This document shows, piece after piece, positions 47,902 through 57,144 of a stretch of DNA of 64,000 nucleotides. A program made the translations under genes and the position numbers. How positions within the stretch are numbered: position 1 is the first letter of the stretch; each line of letters begins with the position of its first letter. Below the pieces are notes generated by a model. It searched no databases. It had not been told where the DNA came from and saw only the letters and a program-made list of their open reading frames with translations. Source of the DNA: Streptomyces bikiniensis (GTDB lineage: Bacteria > Actinomycetota > Actinomycetes > Streptomycetales > Streptomycetaceae); NCBI GenBank assembly GCA_000716465.1, contig JNWL01000025.1, positions 19,619-83,618 on the forward strand. Direction: 5' to 3'.

Positions 47902-48683
47902 CGCCGCAGTATGGCCTGCTCCGGTGTCCCGGGGGCGACCACCGGGGGACGGGAGGCCGTCACGGGGCCGGCGTCCTCCGCCGGACCGGGCTGCCCGGCC
48001 GGAGCGGGCTCCCCGGCCGGAGCGGGGCCCTCCGCGGGGGCGGGGCCGGAAGAGGCCACCGTGATGCCGCCCTCCCGCTCCGGGACCGCGAACCGGCGCA
48101 GGAAGAACTGGGCCAGCGGGCCGATCGAGAGCGCGTACAGCACCGTGCCGACGCCCACCGAGCCGCCGAGCAGGAAGCCGGTCGCCACCACGGCCACTTC
48201 GAGCAGCGTCCGCACCAGGCGGATGGAGCGGCCGGTGAGCCGGTGCAGACCGGTCATCAGGCCGTCGCGCGGGCCGGGACCGAACCGCGCCGCGATGTAC
48301 AGACCGGTCGCGACCCCGTTGAGGACGATTCCGAGCGCGAGCAGCGGCACCCGCACGGCCAGGCCGTCGGACTCCGGGACCAGGGCCAGGGTGCCGTCCA
48401 TCGCCAGGCCGATCACGAAGACGTTGGAGACCGTGCCGAGACCGGGCCGCTGCCGGATCGGGATCCACAGCAGCAGCACCGCCGCCCCCACCACGATCGA
48501 CACCACGCCGATCGTCAGCCCGGTCTTCTCCGCGAGGCCCTGGTGGAGGACGCCCCAGGGCTCCAGGCCGAGCGCGCTGCGCACGAGCAGCGCCGAACTG
48601 ACGCCGTACAGCGTCAGCCCCACGTACAGCTGGATCAGACGACGGGTGAGGTGCCGGCCGCGGAGGCCGGAGGCGATGGACAA
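47898..48683 (-). CDS. YczE/YyaS-type membrane protein
   Basis: 261 residues from a TTG at 48683 preceded by a G-rich ribosome site; the ATG 35 codons upstream would put the start in the operator region. Five or so membrane segments (RLIQLYVGLTLYGVSSALLV, VVSIVVGAAVLLLWIP), with the conserved loop ARFGPGPRDGLMTGL. The tail is Pro/Ala/Gly-rich. Divergent from a MocR regulator, the known yczE/yczR-type arrangement. Function unknown; transport suspected. Confidence 0.85.
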   Translation of the reverse strand: MSIASGLRGRHLTRRLIQLYVGLTLYGVSSALLVRSALGLEPWGVLHQGLAEKTGLTIGVVSIVVGAAVLLLWIPIRQRPGLGTVSNVFVIGLAMDGTLALVPESDGLAVRVPLLALGIVLNGVATGLYIAARFGPGPRDGLMTGLHRLTGRSIRLVRTLLEVAVVATGFLLGGSVGVGTVLYALSIGPLAQFFLRRFAVPEREGGITVASSGPAPAEGPAPAGEPAPAGQPGPAEDAGPVTASRPPVVAPGTPEQAILRR

Positions 48684-48721
48684 GGTGCTGCCCCCCAGGG
48701 TGGTGGTAGTGGACTGACTCG

Positions 48722-48762
48722 TGCCACTCTGTGGCAGGGGATTGAAGGCCAACCATGGCCAA
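48722..48762. promoter_or_regulatory. Operator region between yczE and its MocR regulator
   Basis: An inverted repeat TGCCAC-TCT-GTGGCA (48722-48736) is followed by two direct copies of GGCCAA one helical turn apart (48747-48752, 48757-48762). GTGGACTGA also occurs at 48710 and 48772. MocR proteins typically bind direct repeats. Confidence 0.6.
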
Positions 48763-48786
48763 TTCGGGAAAGGTGGACTGATTTCC

Positions 48787-50289
48787 ATGGCTCAGTGGAC
48801 TTCGGCGGTGGGGCCGGCGCAGCTCGCCCGGCAACTCCAGGCGCAGCAGGCCCGGCCCGCCGTGCCCGGCGCCCGCAAGCCGCCCGCCTACCGCGCCCTC
48901 GCCGACGGCATCCGCCTGCTCGTCCTGGAGGGCCGCGTCCCGGTCGCCGCCCGCCTGCCCGCCGAGCGGGAGCTCGCCCTCGCGCTCGCCGTCAGCCGGA
49001 CCACGGTGGCCGCCGCCTACGAGGCGCTGCGCACCGAGGGCTTCCTGGAGTCGCGGCGCGGCGCCGGCAGCTGGACGGCCGTCCCCGCCGGGAACCCGCT
49101 GCCCGCGCGCGGCCTCGAACCGCTGCCGCCCGAGGCCCTCGGCTCGATGATCGACCTCGGCTGCGCGGCGCTCCCCGCCCCCGAGCCCTGGCTGTCCCGG
49201 GGCTTCCAGGGCGCCCTGGAGGAGCTGCCGCCCTACGCCCACACGCACGGGGACTATCCGGCGGGCCTGCCCGTGCTGCGGCAGATGCTCGCCGACCGGT
49301 ACACCGCCCGCGGCATCCCCACCATGCCCGAACAGATCATGGTCACCACCGGCGCCATGGGCGCCATGGACGCGATCTGCCACCTCTTCGCCGGGCGCGG
49401 CGAGCGCGTCGCCGTCGAGTCCCCCTCGTACGCCAACATCCTCCAGCTGATGCGCGAGGCCGGGGCCCGGCTCGTGCCCGTCGCCATGTCCGAGGGGCTC
49501 GGCGGCTGGGACCTGGGCCGCTGGCGCCAGGTGCTGCGGGACGCGGCTCCCCGCCTCGCGTACGTCGTCGCCGACTTCCACAACCCGACCGGCGCGCTCG
49601 CGGACGAGGACCAGCGGCGGCAGCTGGTGGAGGCGGCCCGCTCGGCCGGAACGGTGCTCGTCGTCGACGAGACCATGGCCGAGCTGCGCCTCGACGCCGA
49701 CCTGGAGGCGCCCCGGCCGGTCTGCGCCTTCGACCCGGCGGGCTCCACCGTCCTGACCGTCGGCTCGGCCAGCAAGGCCCTCTGGGCGGGCATGCGCATC
49801 GGCTGGGTCCGGGCCGCGCCCGACGTCATCCGCTCCCTGGTGGCCGCCCGTGCCTACGCGGACCTCGGCACCCCCGTCCTGGAGCAGCTCGGCGTGAACT
49901 GGCTCATGCGGACGGGCGGCTGGGAGGAGGCCGTGGGCCTGCGGTGCGAACAGGCCAGGGAGAACCGGGACGCGCTCGTGGCCGCCGTCCGCAGGGAGCT
50001 GCCCGACTGGGAGTTCACGGTCCCGCGCGGCGGCCTGACCCTCTGGGTGCGCACCGGCGGCCTCTCCGGCTCCCGGCTCGCCGAGGCGGGCGAGCGGGTC
50101 GGCGTCCGGGTGCCCTCGGGCCCCCGCTTCGGTGTCGACGGGGCCTTCGAGGGCTTCGTCCGGCTGCCCTTCACGGTCGGCGGCCCGGTCGCCGACGAGG
50201 CGGCCGTCCGGCTCGCGGCCGCGGCCCGCCTGGTCGAGTCGGGGGCGGCGGGCGGGGGGACGGAACCGCCGCGGTCGTTCGTCGCGTAG
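48787..50289 (+). CDS. MocR-type regulator (GntR helix fused to aminotransferase)
   Basis: 500 residues. The winged helix domain (about 35-95) has LPAERELALALAVSRTTVAA. An aminotransferase class I fold follows, with ADFHNPTGALADEDQRRQL, the pyridoxal Asp in VVDETMAELRL and the Schiff-base Lys in TVGSASKALWAGMRIGW. It should use PLP as cofactor or signal and control the divergent yczE gene, as YczR does. Whether it retains catalytic activity is unknown. Confidence 0.92.
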   Translation: MAQWTSAVGPAQLARQLQAQQARPAVPGARKPPAYRALADGIRLLVLEGRVPVAARLPAERELALALAVSRTTVAAAYEALRTEGFLESRRGAGSWTAVPAGNPLPARGLEPLPPEALGSMIDLGCAALPAPEPWLSRGFQGALEELPPYAHTHGDYPAGLPVLRQMLADRYTARGIPTMPEQIMVTTGAMGAMDAICHLFAGRGERVAVESPSYANILQLMREAGARLVPVAMSEGLGGWDLGRWRQVLRDAAPRLAYVVADFHNPTGALADEDQRRQLVEAARSAGTVLVVDETMAELRLDADLEAPRPVCAFDPAGSTVLTVGSASKALWAGMRIGWVRAAPDVIRSLVAARAYADLGTPVLEQLGVNWLMRTGGWEEAVGLRCEQARENRDALVAAVRRELPDWEFTVPRGGLTLWVRTGGLSGSRLAEAGERVGVRVPSGPRFGVDGAFEGFVRLPFTVGGPVADEAAVRLAAAARLVESGAAGGGTEPPRSFVA

Positions 50290-50318
50290 TCGCACCGGGG
50301 CCGCCCACCGGAACGTGC

Positions 50319-50359
50319 GGAGGGGCGGGTGCGGACGTGGTGTCCGTACCCGCCCCTCC
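50319..50359. terminator. Bidirectional hairpin after the MocR gene
   Basis: Arms of 18 bp (GGAGGGGCGGGTGCGGAC and complement with a single G-T pair) and a 5-base loop, between convergent genes. Confidence 0.88.
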
Positions 50360-50373
50360 GGCGTGTCCGGTGC

Positions 50374-52029
50374 TCAGCCCTCCGCCGGAACGGGGGCGTG
50401 CAGCGGCCCCGGACCGGGACCCGCCGGGGCCGGTTCGGCGCGGGGGGCCGGGGCCGGTTCGGGGGAGGTGACGGGGATCTTCTCGATCAGCACCGTCGGC
50501 GCGGGAGCCGTCGCGGGCGCGGCCGGGCTCCGCTCCGGCAGGAGGTCCAGGACCGCCCGGCGGTGCGCGTCGCTCGTCGCGTCGTCGTATGGGTCGGGCG
50601 TCGCCGGCACCTGGAGCCGCAGGACCGGGCCGGTGCCCAGGCGCGCGTAGCCGCGGCCCGCGGGGACGTCGGGCGTCGGCGTGGTGTGCGGCTGGGCGCC
50701 GAGGACGGCCTCGATCTGCCCGGGGGCGGCGGGGCCGAGCACGATCCTGGCCCTGGTGTGGCTCCGCACCGCCTCGCTCAGCATGTCCACGTCGTCGAAC
50801 TGCTCGGCCACCACCACCGTGACCTGCGCCGCCCGCCCGTGCCGCAGCGGCACCCGGAGCAGCTCCTGCGGGTCGGGGCGCCCGTCGGCGGCAGCCAGGT
50901 GGCCGAGGACGCCCGGCCGGTCGAGCAGGATCCACAGCGGGCGCCGGGTGTCCTCCGGGGCGGGCAGGCCGGCCTGCCGGGCCCGGTTCGCGGCGATCAG
51001 GCGCCGCTCGGTCTCGTGCGCCGCCCACTCCAGGCTCGCCAGGGCCCCGGAGAGCCCGCACTCGACGGCCAGGACCCCGGCGCGGCCGGTCAGGCACGCG
51101 TACTCGCCGGTCCCGCCGCCCTCGACGATCAGGACGTCGCCGTGGGGGAGCGCCTGGAGCGCGATCGAGCGCAGCAGGGAGGTGGTGCCGCTGCCCGGCC
51201 GGCCCACGGCCAGCAGGTGCGGCTCGGTGGAGCGGGGCCCGGTGCGCCAGACCACGGCCGGGGCGTCCTCCGTCGCCTCCCCCGCGACCACCGGCACGGT
51301 CCGCTGCACGGCGTCGGCGTCGGTGAAGCCGAGGACGGTCTCGCCCGGCACGGTGACGAAGCGCTGGGCGGCGATGGTGGTGGGCAGGGCGGGCAGCACG
51401 CTCAGGACGAGCCGGTTGCCCTCCTCGTCCCAGTCGAAGCGGTACTCGCGGCCCCGCCCCGACTTGGCGTGCAGCAACTGCTCGACGCGGGCGCGCGCGG
51501 CCGGCTCGCCGTCGGCGAAGTACGGGGGGTAGGAGATCCGCAGCCGGGTGAGCCGTCCGTCCCCGTCGAAGGCGTACTCCCCGAAGGCTCCGCTCCAGTC
51601 GCCCCCGTGGGAGAAGAGCGGGGAGGGGTCCTCGGGGACGGAGAAGCACGGCACGAGCGCCTCGTACAGGCCCTTGAGGCGGGCGGTCTCCGCCTCGTCG
51701 GGTCCGGTCTTCACGACCGGACGCTCGCGCCCCTTCCACGCGGCGGCGCCCATGAGCACGACGAGCGCGAGGAACGGCCCGTACGGCAGGAGGGCGACGA
51801 CCAGGACGCAGGCCGCGACCAGGAACAGCGTGGGACCACGCCGCTCCTTGGGGGTCGCGGCCCACTTGGCGCGCGCGGACGCGGCCAGCTTCCGCAGACC
51901 GCGGGAGACCGTGATCAGCGGATGGAGCACATCGGTGGCGCTGTCGGCGGCCGTGCGCGCGATCTCTCGACTACGGGCGATCTGCGCGCTGCCGCTGCTC
52001 AGAATGCGGGGGAGTGGTCGCCGGGCCAC
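50374..52029 (-). CDS. FtsK/SpoIIIE-like membrane protein with degenerate ATPase site
   Basis: 551 residues, GTG start with AGGAG. One hydrophobic region (about 67-93, TLFLVAACVLVVALLPYGPF) precedes a cytoplasmic FtsK-like domain. The Walker A position reads GRPGSGTTS, with Thr in place of the essential Lys, and the Walker B strand PLWILLDRP lacks the usual acidic pair. It therefore may bind but probably not hydrolyse ATP. The C-terminus is a Pro/Ala tail. It follows a small membrane protein gene by 37 bp. Possible partners are secretion or conjugation-type machines, none of which is seen here. Confidence 0.82.
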   Translation of the reverse strand: MARRPLPRILSSGSAQIARSREIARTAADSATDVLHPLITVSRGLRKLAASARAKWAATPKERRGPTLFLVAACVLVVALLPYGPFLALVVLMGAAAWKGRERPVVKTGPDEAETARLKGLYEALVPCFSVPEDPSPLFSHGGDWSGAFGEYAFDGDGRLTRLRISYPPYFADGEPAARARVEQLLHAKSGRGREYRFDWDEEGNRLVLSVLPALPTTIAAQRFVTVPGETVLGFTDADAVQRTVPVVAGEATEDAPAVVWRTGPRSTEPHLLAVGRPGSGTTSLLRSIALQALPHGDVLIVEGGGTGEYACLTGRAGVLAVECGLSGALASLEWAAHETERRLIAANRARQAGLPAPEDTRRPLWILLDRPGVLGHLAAADGRPDPQELLRVPLRHGRAAQVTVVVAEQFDDVDMLSEAVRSHTRARIVLGPAAPGQIEAVLGAQPHTTPTPDVPAGRGYARLGTGPVLRLQVPATPDPYDDATSDAHRRAVLDLLPERSPAAPATAPAPTVLIEKIPVTSPEPAPAPRAEPAPAGPGPGPLHAPVPAEG

Positions 52030-52066
52030 GTCGTACTCCTGAAGTGGTGGAAGGGGCTGAGGGGCG

Positions 52067-52261
52067 TCAGAACTTGATCCCGCCCAGGAGGCCGGCGAGG
52101 CTCTGCCCGCCCGCCGTGATGCTCGGGGCGATGGCGGTGCCCGCGAGGTAGAAGCCGAACAGCGAGCAGACGAGGGCGTGGGAGGCCTTGAGTCCGTCCT
52201 TCTTGAAGAACAGGAAGCAGATGATGCCGAGCAGGACCACGCCTGAGATGGACAGGATCAT
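52067..52261 (-). CDS. Small membrane protein upstream of the FtsK-like gene
   Basis: 64 residues with AGGAGAACACCCA before the ATG. Two hydrophobic segments: SGVVLLGIICFLFFKK and ALVCSLFGFYLAGTAIAP. Co-transcribed with the FtsK-like gene. Function unknown; the pairing resembles small membrane partners of FtsK-type transfer proteins, which is only an analogy. Confidence 0.75.
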   Translation of the reverse strand: MILSISGVVLLGIICFLFFKKDGLKASHALVCSLFGFYLAGTAIAPSITAGGQSLAGLLGGIKF

Positions 52262-52345
52262 TGGGTGTTCTCCTGGGTGAGGGGACAGTCACCACGAGTT
52301 CTTCCAGGTTCACGGCAAGTATCTATGTGACTAAAGGTGCATTGG

Positions 52346-52368
52346 AGTGAAAAACGGGGTATTTCACT
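52346..52368. promoter_or_regulatory. AT-rich palindrome upstream of the FtsK-like operon
   Basis: AGTGAAA-N9-TTTCACT, perfect 7-bp arms, in the 311-bp gap between divergent genes. It is distinctly AT-richer than its surroundings, about 85 bp before the small membrane protein start. The binding protein is unknown. The rest of the gap shows no gene. Confidence 0.55.
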
Positions 52369-52572
52369 TGACCGGCGGACGGCGCGCGCCCGGCCCGGTG
52401 GCGAAACGCCCGGGGTGCCCTTAAGGCGGTTCCGGAGGGGACGGGACGCCGTGATCTTTGCCTCCGTCGCGCACGGTCATGTCCCCGGACGGGCAGTACC
52501 CTGTCGATTCACCCGTACGGCCGCGCTCCCCGCGCGCGGCCCGACACCGTAGGAGAGAGGCGGTCCCACCCG

Positions 52573-52965
52573 ATGAGCGAGACTCCGGACCCCGAGGTCA
52601 TCGAGCTGGCGTCCAAGGTCTTCGACCTCGCGCGCGCGGGGGACGCCGAGGCCCTCGCCGCCTACGTCGACGCGGGCGTCCCCGTGAACCTCACCAACGA
52701 CCGGGGCGACTCCCTCGTCATGCTCGCCGCCTACCACGGCCACGCCGCCGCGGTCTCCGCCCTCCTGGCGCGGGGCGCCGACGCCGACCGCGCCAACGAC
52801 CGCGGTCAGACCCCGCTCGCCGGCGCCGTCTTCAAGGGCGAGACCGACGTGATCCGCGCCCTCCTCGACGGTGGCGCGAATCCGGAGGCAGGGACTCCGT
52901 CCGCCGCCGACACCGCCCGGATGTTCGGCAGGGCCGAACTCCTGGAACTCTTCGGAGCCCGGTGA
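52573..52965 (+). CDS. Ankyrin repeat protein
   Basis: 130 residues. About three ankyrin repeats: GDAEALAAYVDAGVPVNLTN, GDSLVMLAAYHGHAAAVSAL and GQTPLAGAVFKGETDVIRAL. Soluble, no signal peptide; a likely protein-protein interaction module. The ATG lies after GGAGAGAGG. Confidence 0.87.
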   Translation: MSETPDPEVIELASKVFDLARAGDAEALAAYVDAGVPVNLTNDRGDSLVMLAAYHGHAAAVSALLARGADADRANDRGQTPLAGAVFKGETDVIRALLDGGANPEAGTPSAADTARMFGRAELLELFGAR

Positions 52966-53228
52966 ACGGGCGCTGAACCCCAGGTGAGGCGGCGTCGTAA
53001 ATGTGGTCGCGGTGGCGAAATGGGTGGGTCATCATGACGTCGGACCCGGCAGAACGGGCCACCGACGAGAGGCAGAGGAAGATGATCACTGGCAAGCGCA
53101 GGACGACGAGCGGACCGACATGCCGCCGCACGGCCTAGGCGTACACCGATGTACCGCCTGACCCGGTTCATCCCGGTCATCCCGGCATCCCCCGGTCGTG
53201 TCGACAGCTTGATGTGAGGCGTCCTCCC

Positions 53229-54644
53229 ATGTTCGAACCAGTCATAGCGCCGAGCGGCACCCTGCTCGGCCTGCTGCAGCGGGGCCGCGGCGACGGCACC
53301 CTGCACGCGCTCGCCGCGCCCCGCGCCGAAGCCCTCGCGGCCCTGAACCACTGCGTCCTCGACGATCCCCGCCACGACTGGCAGGTCGAGAACCGCTCCC
53401 TCTACTACGCCCGTCTCTACCTGGACCTCCACGGCGGCCTGGACGAGATCGAGGCGCACCTCCTCGGCGCCGAGGACCACCTCGACACCGAGGAGTCCCG
53501 GACCGGGCTCGCGCTCGCCGTCCTCGGCCACCTCGCCTCCTACGGACGCCAGGACGCCCTGCTGCTGCTCCGGCGCTACGCCGCGACCGGCACCAACTGG
53601 GCCTGGGCCCTGGACGAGCTGGCCCTCCGCGACGACGACGCCGGACTCCGCGCGCTCGCCCCCTCCGTCCTGGCCCGCTTCCCGGCCGGCGCCGAGGGCG
53701 ACGCCGAGCTGGCCCGCACCGTGCGCGACGCCTTCGAGCCCCGCCCCTGGCGGCTGTGGGCCGAGGACCGGCGCGACGCCGTGGGGCCCCGCGTCAGGGC
53801 CGCCATGGAGCAGGGCTCCTTCGACCGCTGGCAGCGCCAGATGCGCCCCACCGGGCCCCGCCCCGGCTGGAGCGTGCGCGCCGTCCTCGACTGGGCGCAG
53901 GAGGGGTACGAGCGCGGTGCCGTCCTGTACGGCCCCGCCGCCCGCTGCCTCACCGCCGTCGCCGGCCCCGAGGACCGGCCCGAACTCCTCGCCGCCGCCC
54001 GCGACGGCGCGGAAGGGGCCCGGGGCGCCGCCCTCCACCACCTCGCCGAGGCACGGGACCCCGCCGTCCTCGACCTCGTCGAGCACGCCGCCGACGACGG
54101 CTCCCGCGAGGTCGCCGAGGCCGCCGTCGCCGCCTACCGGCGCATGTGCGGCGACGACGCGGTCGCCCGTGCCCGCGCGTGGGTCCGGCGCCCCGACGCG
54201 CTCGGCGCCGCCGCCTCCGAGGTGCTGGCCTGCCGCGGCACCGCCGAGGACTCCCCCTCCGTCCTCGGCGCGCTGCGCGAGACCGTACGCTCCCAGGGCC
54301 CCGACGCCCCCGCGCTCCCCTTCCTCGTCGACGGCGCCGGACGCCTCGGCATCGCCTGCGCCGCTCCCGTGCTGCGCCACGTCTACCGGGAGACGGCCTC
54401 CTCCCAGCTGCGCGGCCGCACGGCCCGCGCCCTCGCCGCCACCGACCCCACCTTCGCGACCGGCTTCGCCGTCGAATGCCTCTGGGACTGCGAGGAGACC
54501 ACCCGCGAGGTCGCGGCCCAGCACGCCGAGACCGGCGACATCCGCGTCGCCGAACGCCTGCGCCGCCTCGCCGCCGACCCGGCCGAGGAGGTCGAGGTCC
54601 AGCTGGCGGTGCGCAACCGGATAGGGCCGGATCTGCAGGTCTAG
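53229..54644 (+). CDS. HEAT-repeat protein
   Basis: 471 residues of helical repeats, for example GAEGARGAALHHLAEARDPA, DDGSREVAEAAVAAYRRMCG and SSQLRGRTARALAATDPTFA. Cytoplasmic scaffold, function unknown. In the 263 bp upstream a 34-codon frame (53034-53138) exists but is not supported. Confidence 0.8.
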   Translation: MFEPVIAPSGTLLGLLQRGRGDGTLHALAAPRAEALAALNHCVLDDPRHDWQVENRSLYYARLYLDLHGGLDEIEAHLLGAEDHLDTEESRTGLALAVLGHLASYGRQDALLLLRRYAATGTNWAWALDELALRDDDAGLRALAPSVLARFPAGAEGDAELARTVRDAFEPRPWRLWAEDRRDAVGPRVRAAMEQGSFDRWQRQMRPTGPRPGWSVRAVLDWAQEGYERGAVLYGPAARCLTAVAGPEDRPELLAAARDGAEGARGAALHHLAEARDPAVLDLVEHAADDGSREVAEAAVAAYRRMCGDDAVARARAWVRRPDALGAAASEVLACRGTAEDSPSVLGALRETVRSQGPDAPALPFLVDGAGRLGIACAAPVLRHVYRETASSQLRGRTARALAATDPTFATGFAVECLWDCEETTREVAAQHAETGDIRVAERLRRLAADPAEEVEVQLAVRNRIGPDLQV

Positions 54645-54781
54645 GACCTGCCCGGGGCGGGTCGGGCCGGTGGAGCGGCCCGCCCCTCCACGGGCCCCGC
54701 GCGGGAAACGCTCACGGGACGTTCCCTCCCCGTCCAGATCGACTTCGACGGGGACACGCCGGGCGCGACGACAACACCCGT

Positions 54782-55903
54782 ATGCGTGTCGTCATCGTCA
54801 CCGAATCCTTCCCTCCCGACGTCAACGGTGTGGCGCACTGCGCCCTGCAGACCGCGCGCCACCTCGTCCGGCGGGGCCACGCCCCGCTCGTCATCGCCCC
54901 CGCCGTCGCCGACCCGGCCGCGGACGCCGACGCCCCCTGCGCCGTCGTCCGGGTGCCCTCCCTGCCCCTGCCCGGCTATCCGCAGGTACGGGTCGCCCTG
55001 CCCAGCCGCCGGGTCGCCGCGGCCATCGCCGCGCACCGCGCCGACCTCGTCCACCTCGCCGGGCCGTTCGTCCTCGGCGTGCGCGGGATGACGGCCGCCG
55101 CCCGCCTCGGCATCCCCGCCGTCGCCGTCTACCAGACCGACCTCGCCGGCTACGCGCGCACGTACGTGGGGGCGGGCGGGGGCACCGCCTGGCGCCGCCT
55201 CCGCGCCGTGCACGGCGCCGCCGACCGCACCCTCGCCCCGTCCTCCGCCGCCCTGCGCGACCTGGAGGCCCACGGCATCGGCCGCGTCCGGCTCTGGGGC
55301 CGCGGGGTCGACACCGCCCGCTTCCGTCCCGAACTGCGCGACCCCGCCCTGCGCCGCGCCCTCGCCCCGGACGGCGAACTCCTCGTCGGCTACGTGGGCC
55401 GCCTCGCCCCCGAGAAGCGCGTGGACCTGCTCGCCGGGGTGTGCGCGCTCCCCGGCGTACGGGTCGTGGTCGTCGGGGACGGCCCGAGCGGGCCCGCCCT
55501 GCGCGCCGCCCTGCCGGGCGCCCGGTTCCTGGGCCGCCGCACCGGCGCCGACCTCGCCCGGACCTTCGCCTCGCTCGACGTCTTCGCCCACACCGGCCCG
55601 TACGAGACCTTCTGCCAGACCGTCCAGGAGGCCATGGCGAGCGGGGTGCCCGTGGTCGCCCCGGCCGCCGGCGGGCCCCTGGACCTGGTCGACCACGGCC
55701 GCACCGGGCTCCTCGTGCCCCCGGGCGACCCGGACCTCCTGCGCGGCGCCGTCGCCGCGCTCGCCGCCGCGCCGGACCTGCGCGCCGCCCACGGCCGGGC
55801 CGGCCGCGCCGCCGTGGAGGGCCGCACCTGGAAGGCCCTCGGCGACGAACTGATCGGGCACTACCGGGAGGTCCTGCACGAGCGGACGGCGGTGGCGGCG
55901 TGA
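54782..55903 (+). CDS. GT4 glycosyltransferase, alpha-mannosyltransferase-like
   Basis: 373 residues, GT-B fold. N-terminus MRVVIVTESFPPDVNGVAHC, middle VYQTDLAGYARTY, nucleotide-sugar domain VGYVGRLAPEKRVDLLAGV and the C-terminal EX7E-like YETFCQTVQEAMASGVPVVA. Related to phosphatidyl-inositol mannosyltransferases such as PimB/MgtA, which use GDP-mannose. Overlaps the second glycosyltransferase by 4 bases. Confidence 0.9.
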   Translation: MRVVIVTESFPPDVNGVAHCALQTARHLVRRGHAPLVIAPAVADPAADADAPCAVVRVPSLPLPGYPQVRVALPSRRVAAAIAAHRADLVHLAGPFVLGVRGMTAAARLGIPAVAVYQTDLAGYARTYVGAGGGTAWRRLRAVHGAADRTLAPSSAALRDLEAHGIGRVRLWGRGVDTARFRPELRDPALRRALAPDGELLVGYVGRLAPEKRVDLLAGVCALPGVRVVVVGDGPSGPALRAALPGARFLGRRTGADLARTFASLDVFAHTGPYETFCQTVQEAMASGVPVVAPAAGGPLDLVDHGRTGLLVPPGDPDLLRGAVAALAAAPDLRAAHGRAGRAAVEGRTWKALGDELIGHYREVLHERTAVAA

Positions 55904-57144
55904 ACGACACACGGACTGCCGTGCGTACGGATACGGGTGCGGATACGGGCACGGGTACGGGCACGGGTACGGGTACGGGCGGTCGCGGCGGGCTCCGGAT
56001 CGTGCGGCTCGCCAACTTCGTGACCCCCGCCTCGGGCGGCCTCCGCACCGCCCTCGACCGGCTCGGCCGCGGCTACCTGGCGGCCGGGCACGAACCGGTC
56101 CTCGTCGTCCCCGGCGCCACCGCGAGCGACCGCCGCACCGAGCAGGGCCGGGTCGTCACCCTCCCCGGGCCCGTGCTCCCCGGCACCGGCGGCTACCGGG
56201 TCCTCGCCGACCGGCGCCGGGTCGCCCGCCTCCTCGACGAGCTGGCCCCCGACCGGATCGAGGTCTCGGACCGCACCACCCTGCGGTGGACGGGCGAGTG
56301 GGCGCGACGCGCCCGCGTGCCCTCGGTCATGGTCTCCCACGAGACCACGGACGGGGTCCTGCGCACCTGGGGCGTGCCGCCCGCCCTCGCGGCCCGCGCG
56401 GCGGACCGGCTCAACCGCCGCACCGCCTGGGCGTTCGCGCGGATCGTCTGCACGACGGAGTGGGCGGAGCGCGAGTTCGTACGGATCGGGGCCCGCAACG
56501 TCGTACGGGCTCCGCTCGGCGTGGACCTGGACCACTGCCGGCCCGGCCGCCGCGACGCCGCCCTGCGGGCCCGGTACGCGGCCGGGGAACGGGTGCTGCT
56601 CCTGCTCTGCTCCCGCCTCTCGGTCGAGAAGCGGCCCGGCACGGCCCTGGACGCCCTGGAGGAGCTGCGGGACGTGGGGACCTCGGCGGCGCTCGTGGTC
56701 GCGGGCGACGGGCCGCTGCGGGCCGCCCTGGAGCGGCGGGCGCGCGAGCGGCGCCTGCCGGTGCGGTTCGTCGGGCACCTCGCCGACCGGGAGGCCCTGG
56801 CCGACCTCCAGGCGGCGGCCGACGTCTGCCTGGCGCCGGGGCCCGCCGAGACGTTCGGGCTCTCCGCCCTCGAAGCCCTGGCCTGTGGGACCCCGGTCGT
56901 CGTCAGCGCCTCCTCGGCCCTCCCGGAGGTCGTCGGCACGGCCGGGGCGGCCGCCGCCGACACCCCGGCGGCCTTCGCCTCCGGCGTCCAGAGCCTCCTC
57001 GCCGTCCCGGAGGCCGTCCGCCGTCGGGCCGCACGCGCGCGTGCGGAGGGCTTCGCCTGGGACCGCTCCGTCACCGCCTTCCTCCGCGCCCACGACGCCC
57101 TGCCCGCCCCGGAGCCGCGCGCCCCCGAGGGGGTCCACCGATGA
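55900..57144 (+). CDS. Second GT4 glycosyltransferase
   Basis: 414 residues. A Thr/Gly repeat (about residues 12-28) is encoded by a hexamer array and is probably disordered. The GT-B core follows: IVRLANFVTPASGGLRTALD, MVSHETTDGVLRTW, LLLLCSRLSVEKRPGTALD and PAETFGLSALEALACGTPVV. It is coupled to the previous gene and probably acts on the same glycolipid or glycan. Confidence 0.88.
   Translation: MNDTRTAVRTDTGADTGTGTGTGTGTGGRGGLRIVRLANFVTPASGGLRTALDRLGRGYLAAGHEPVLVVPGATASDRRTEQGRVVTLPGPVLPGTGGYRVLADRRRVARLLDELAPDRIEVSDRTTLRWTGEWARRARVPSVMVSHETTDGVLRTWGVPPALAARAADRLNRRTAWAFARIVCTTEWAEREFVRIGARNVVRAPLGVDLDHCRPGRRDAALRARYAAGERVLLLLCSRLSVEKRPGTALDALEELRDVGTSAALVVAGDGPLRAALERRARERRLPVRFVGHLADREALADLQAAADVCLAPGPAETFGLSALEALACGTPVVVSASSALPEVVGTAGAAAADTPAAFASGVQSLLAVPEAVRRRAARARAEGFAWDRSVTAFLRAHDALPAPEPRAPEGVHR
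55935..55980 (+). repeat. In-frame hexamer repeat in the second glycosyltransferase
   Basis: GGTACG/GGCACG units alternate for about seven copies and encode the Thr-Gly run near the N-terminus. A slippage-prone tract, in frame in multiples of six. Confidence 0.8.

Noticed and set aside
47137..50295. A 1052-codon open frame on the minus strand
   Set aside because: Only its last 255 codons are a real gene (glycerophosphodiesterase). The rest is antisense to the MocR gene and overlaps yczE; high-GC genomes give long spurious frames.
53034..53138. 34-codon frame before the HEAT-repeat gene
   Set aside because: No clear ribosome binding site, Arg/Thr-rich composition, no known peptide; within chance expectation.
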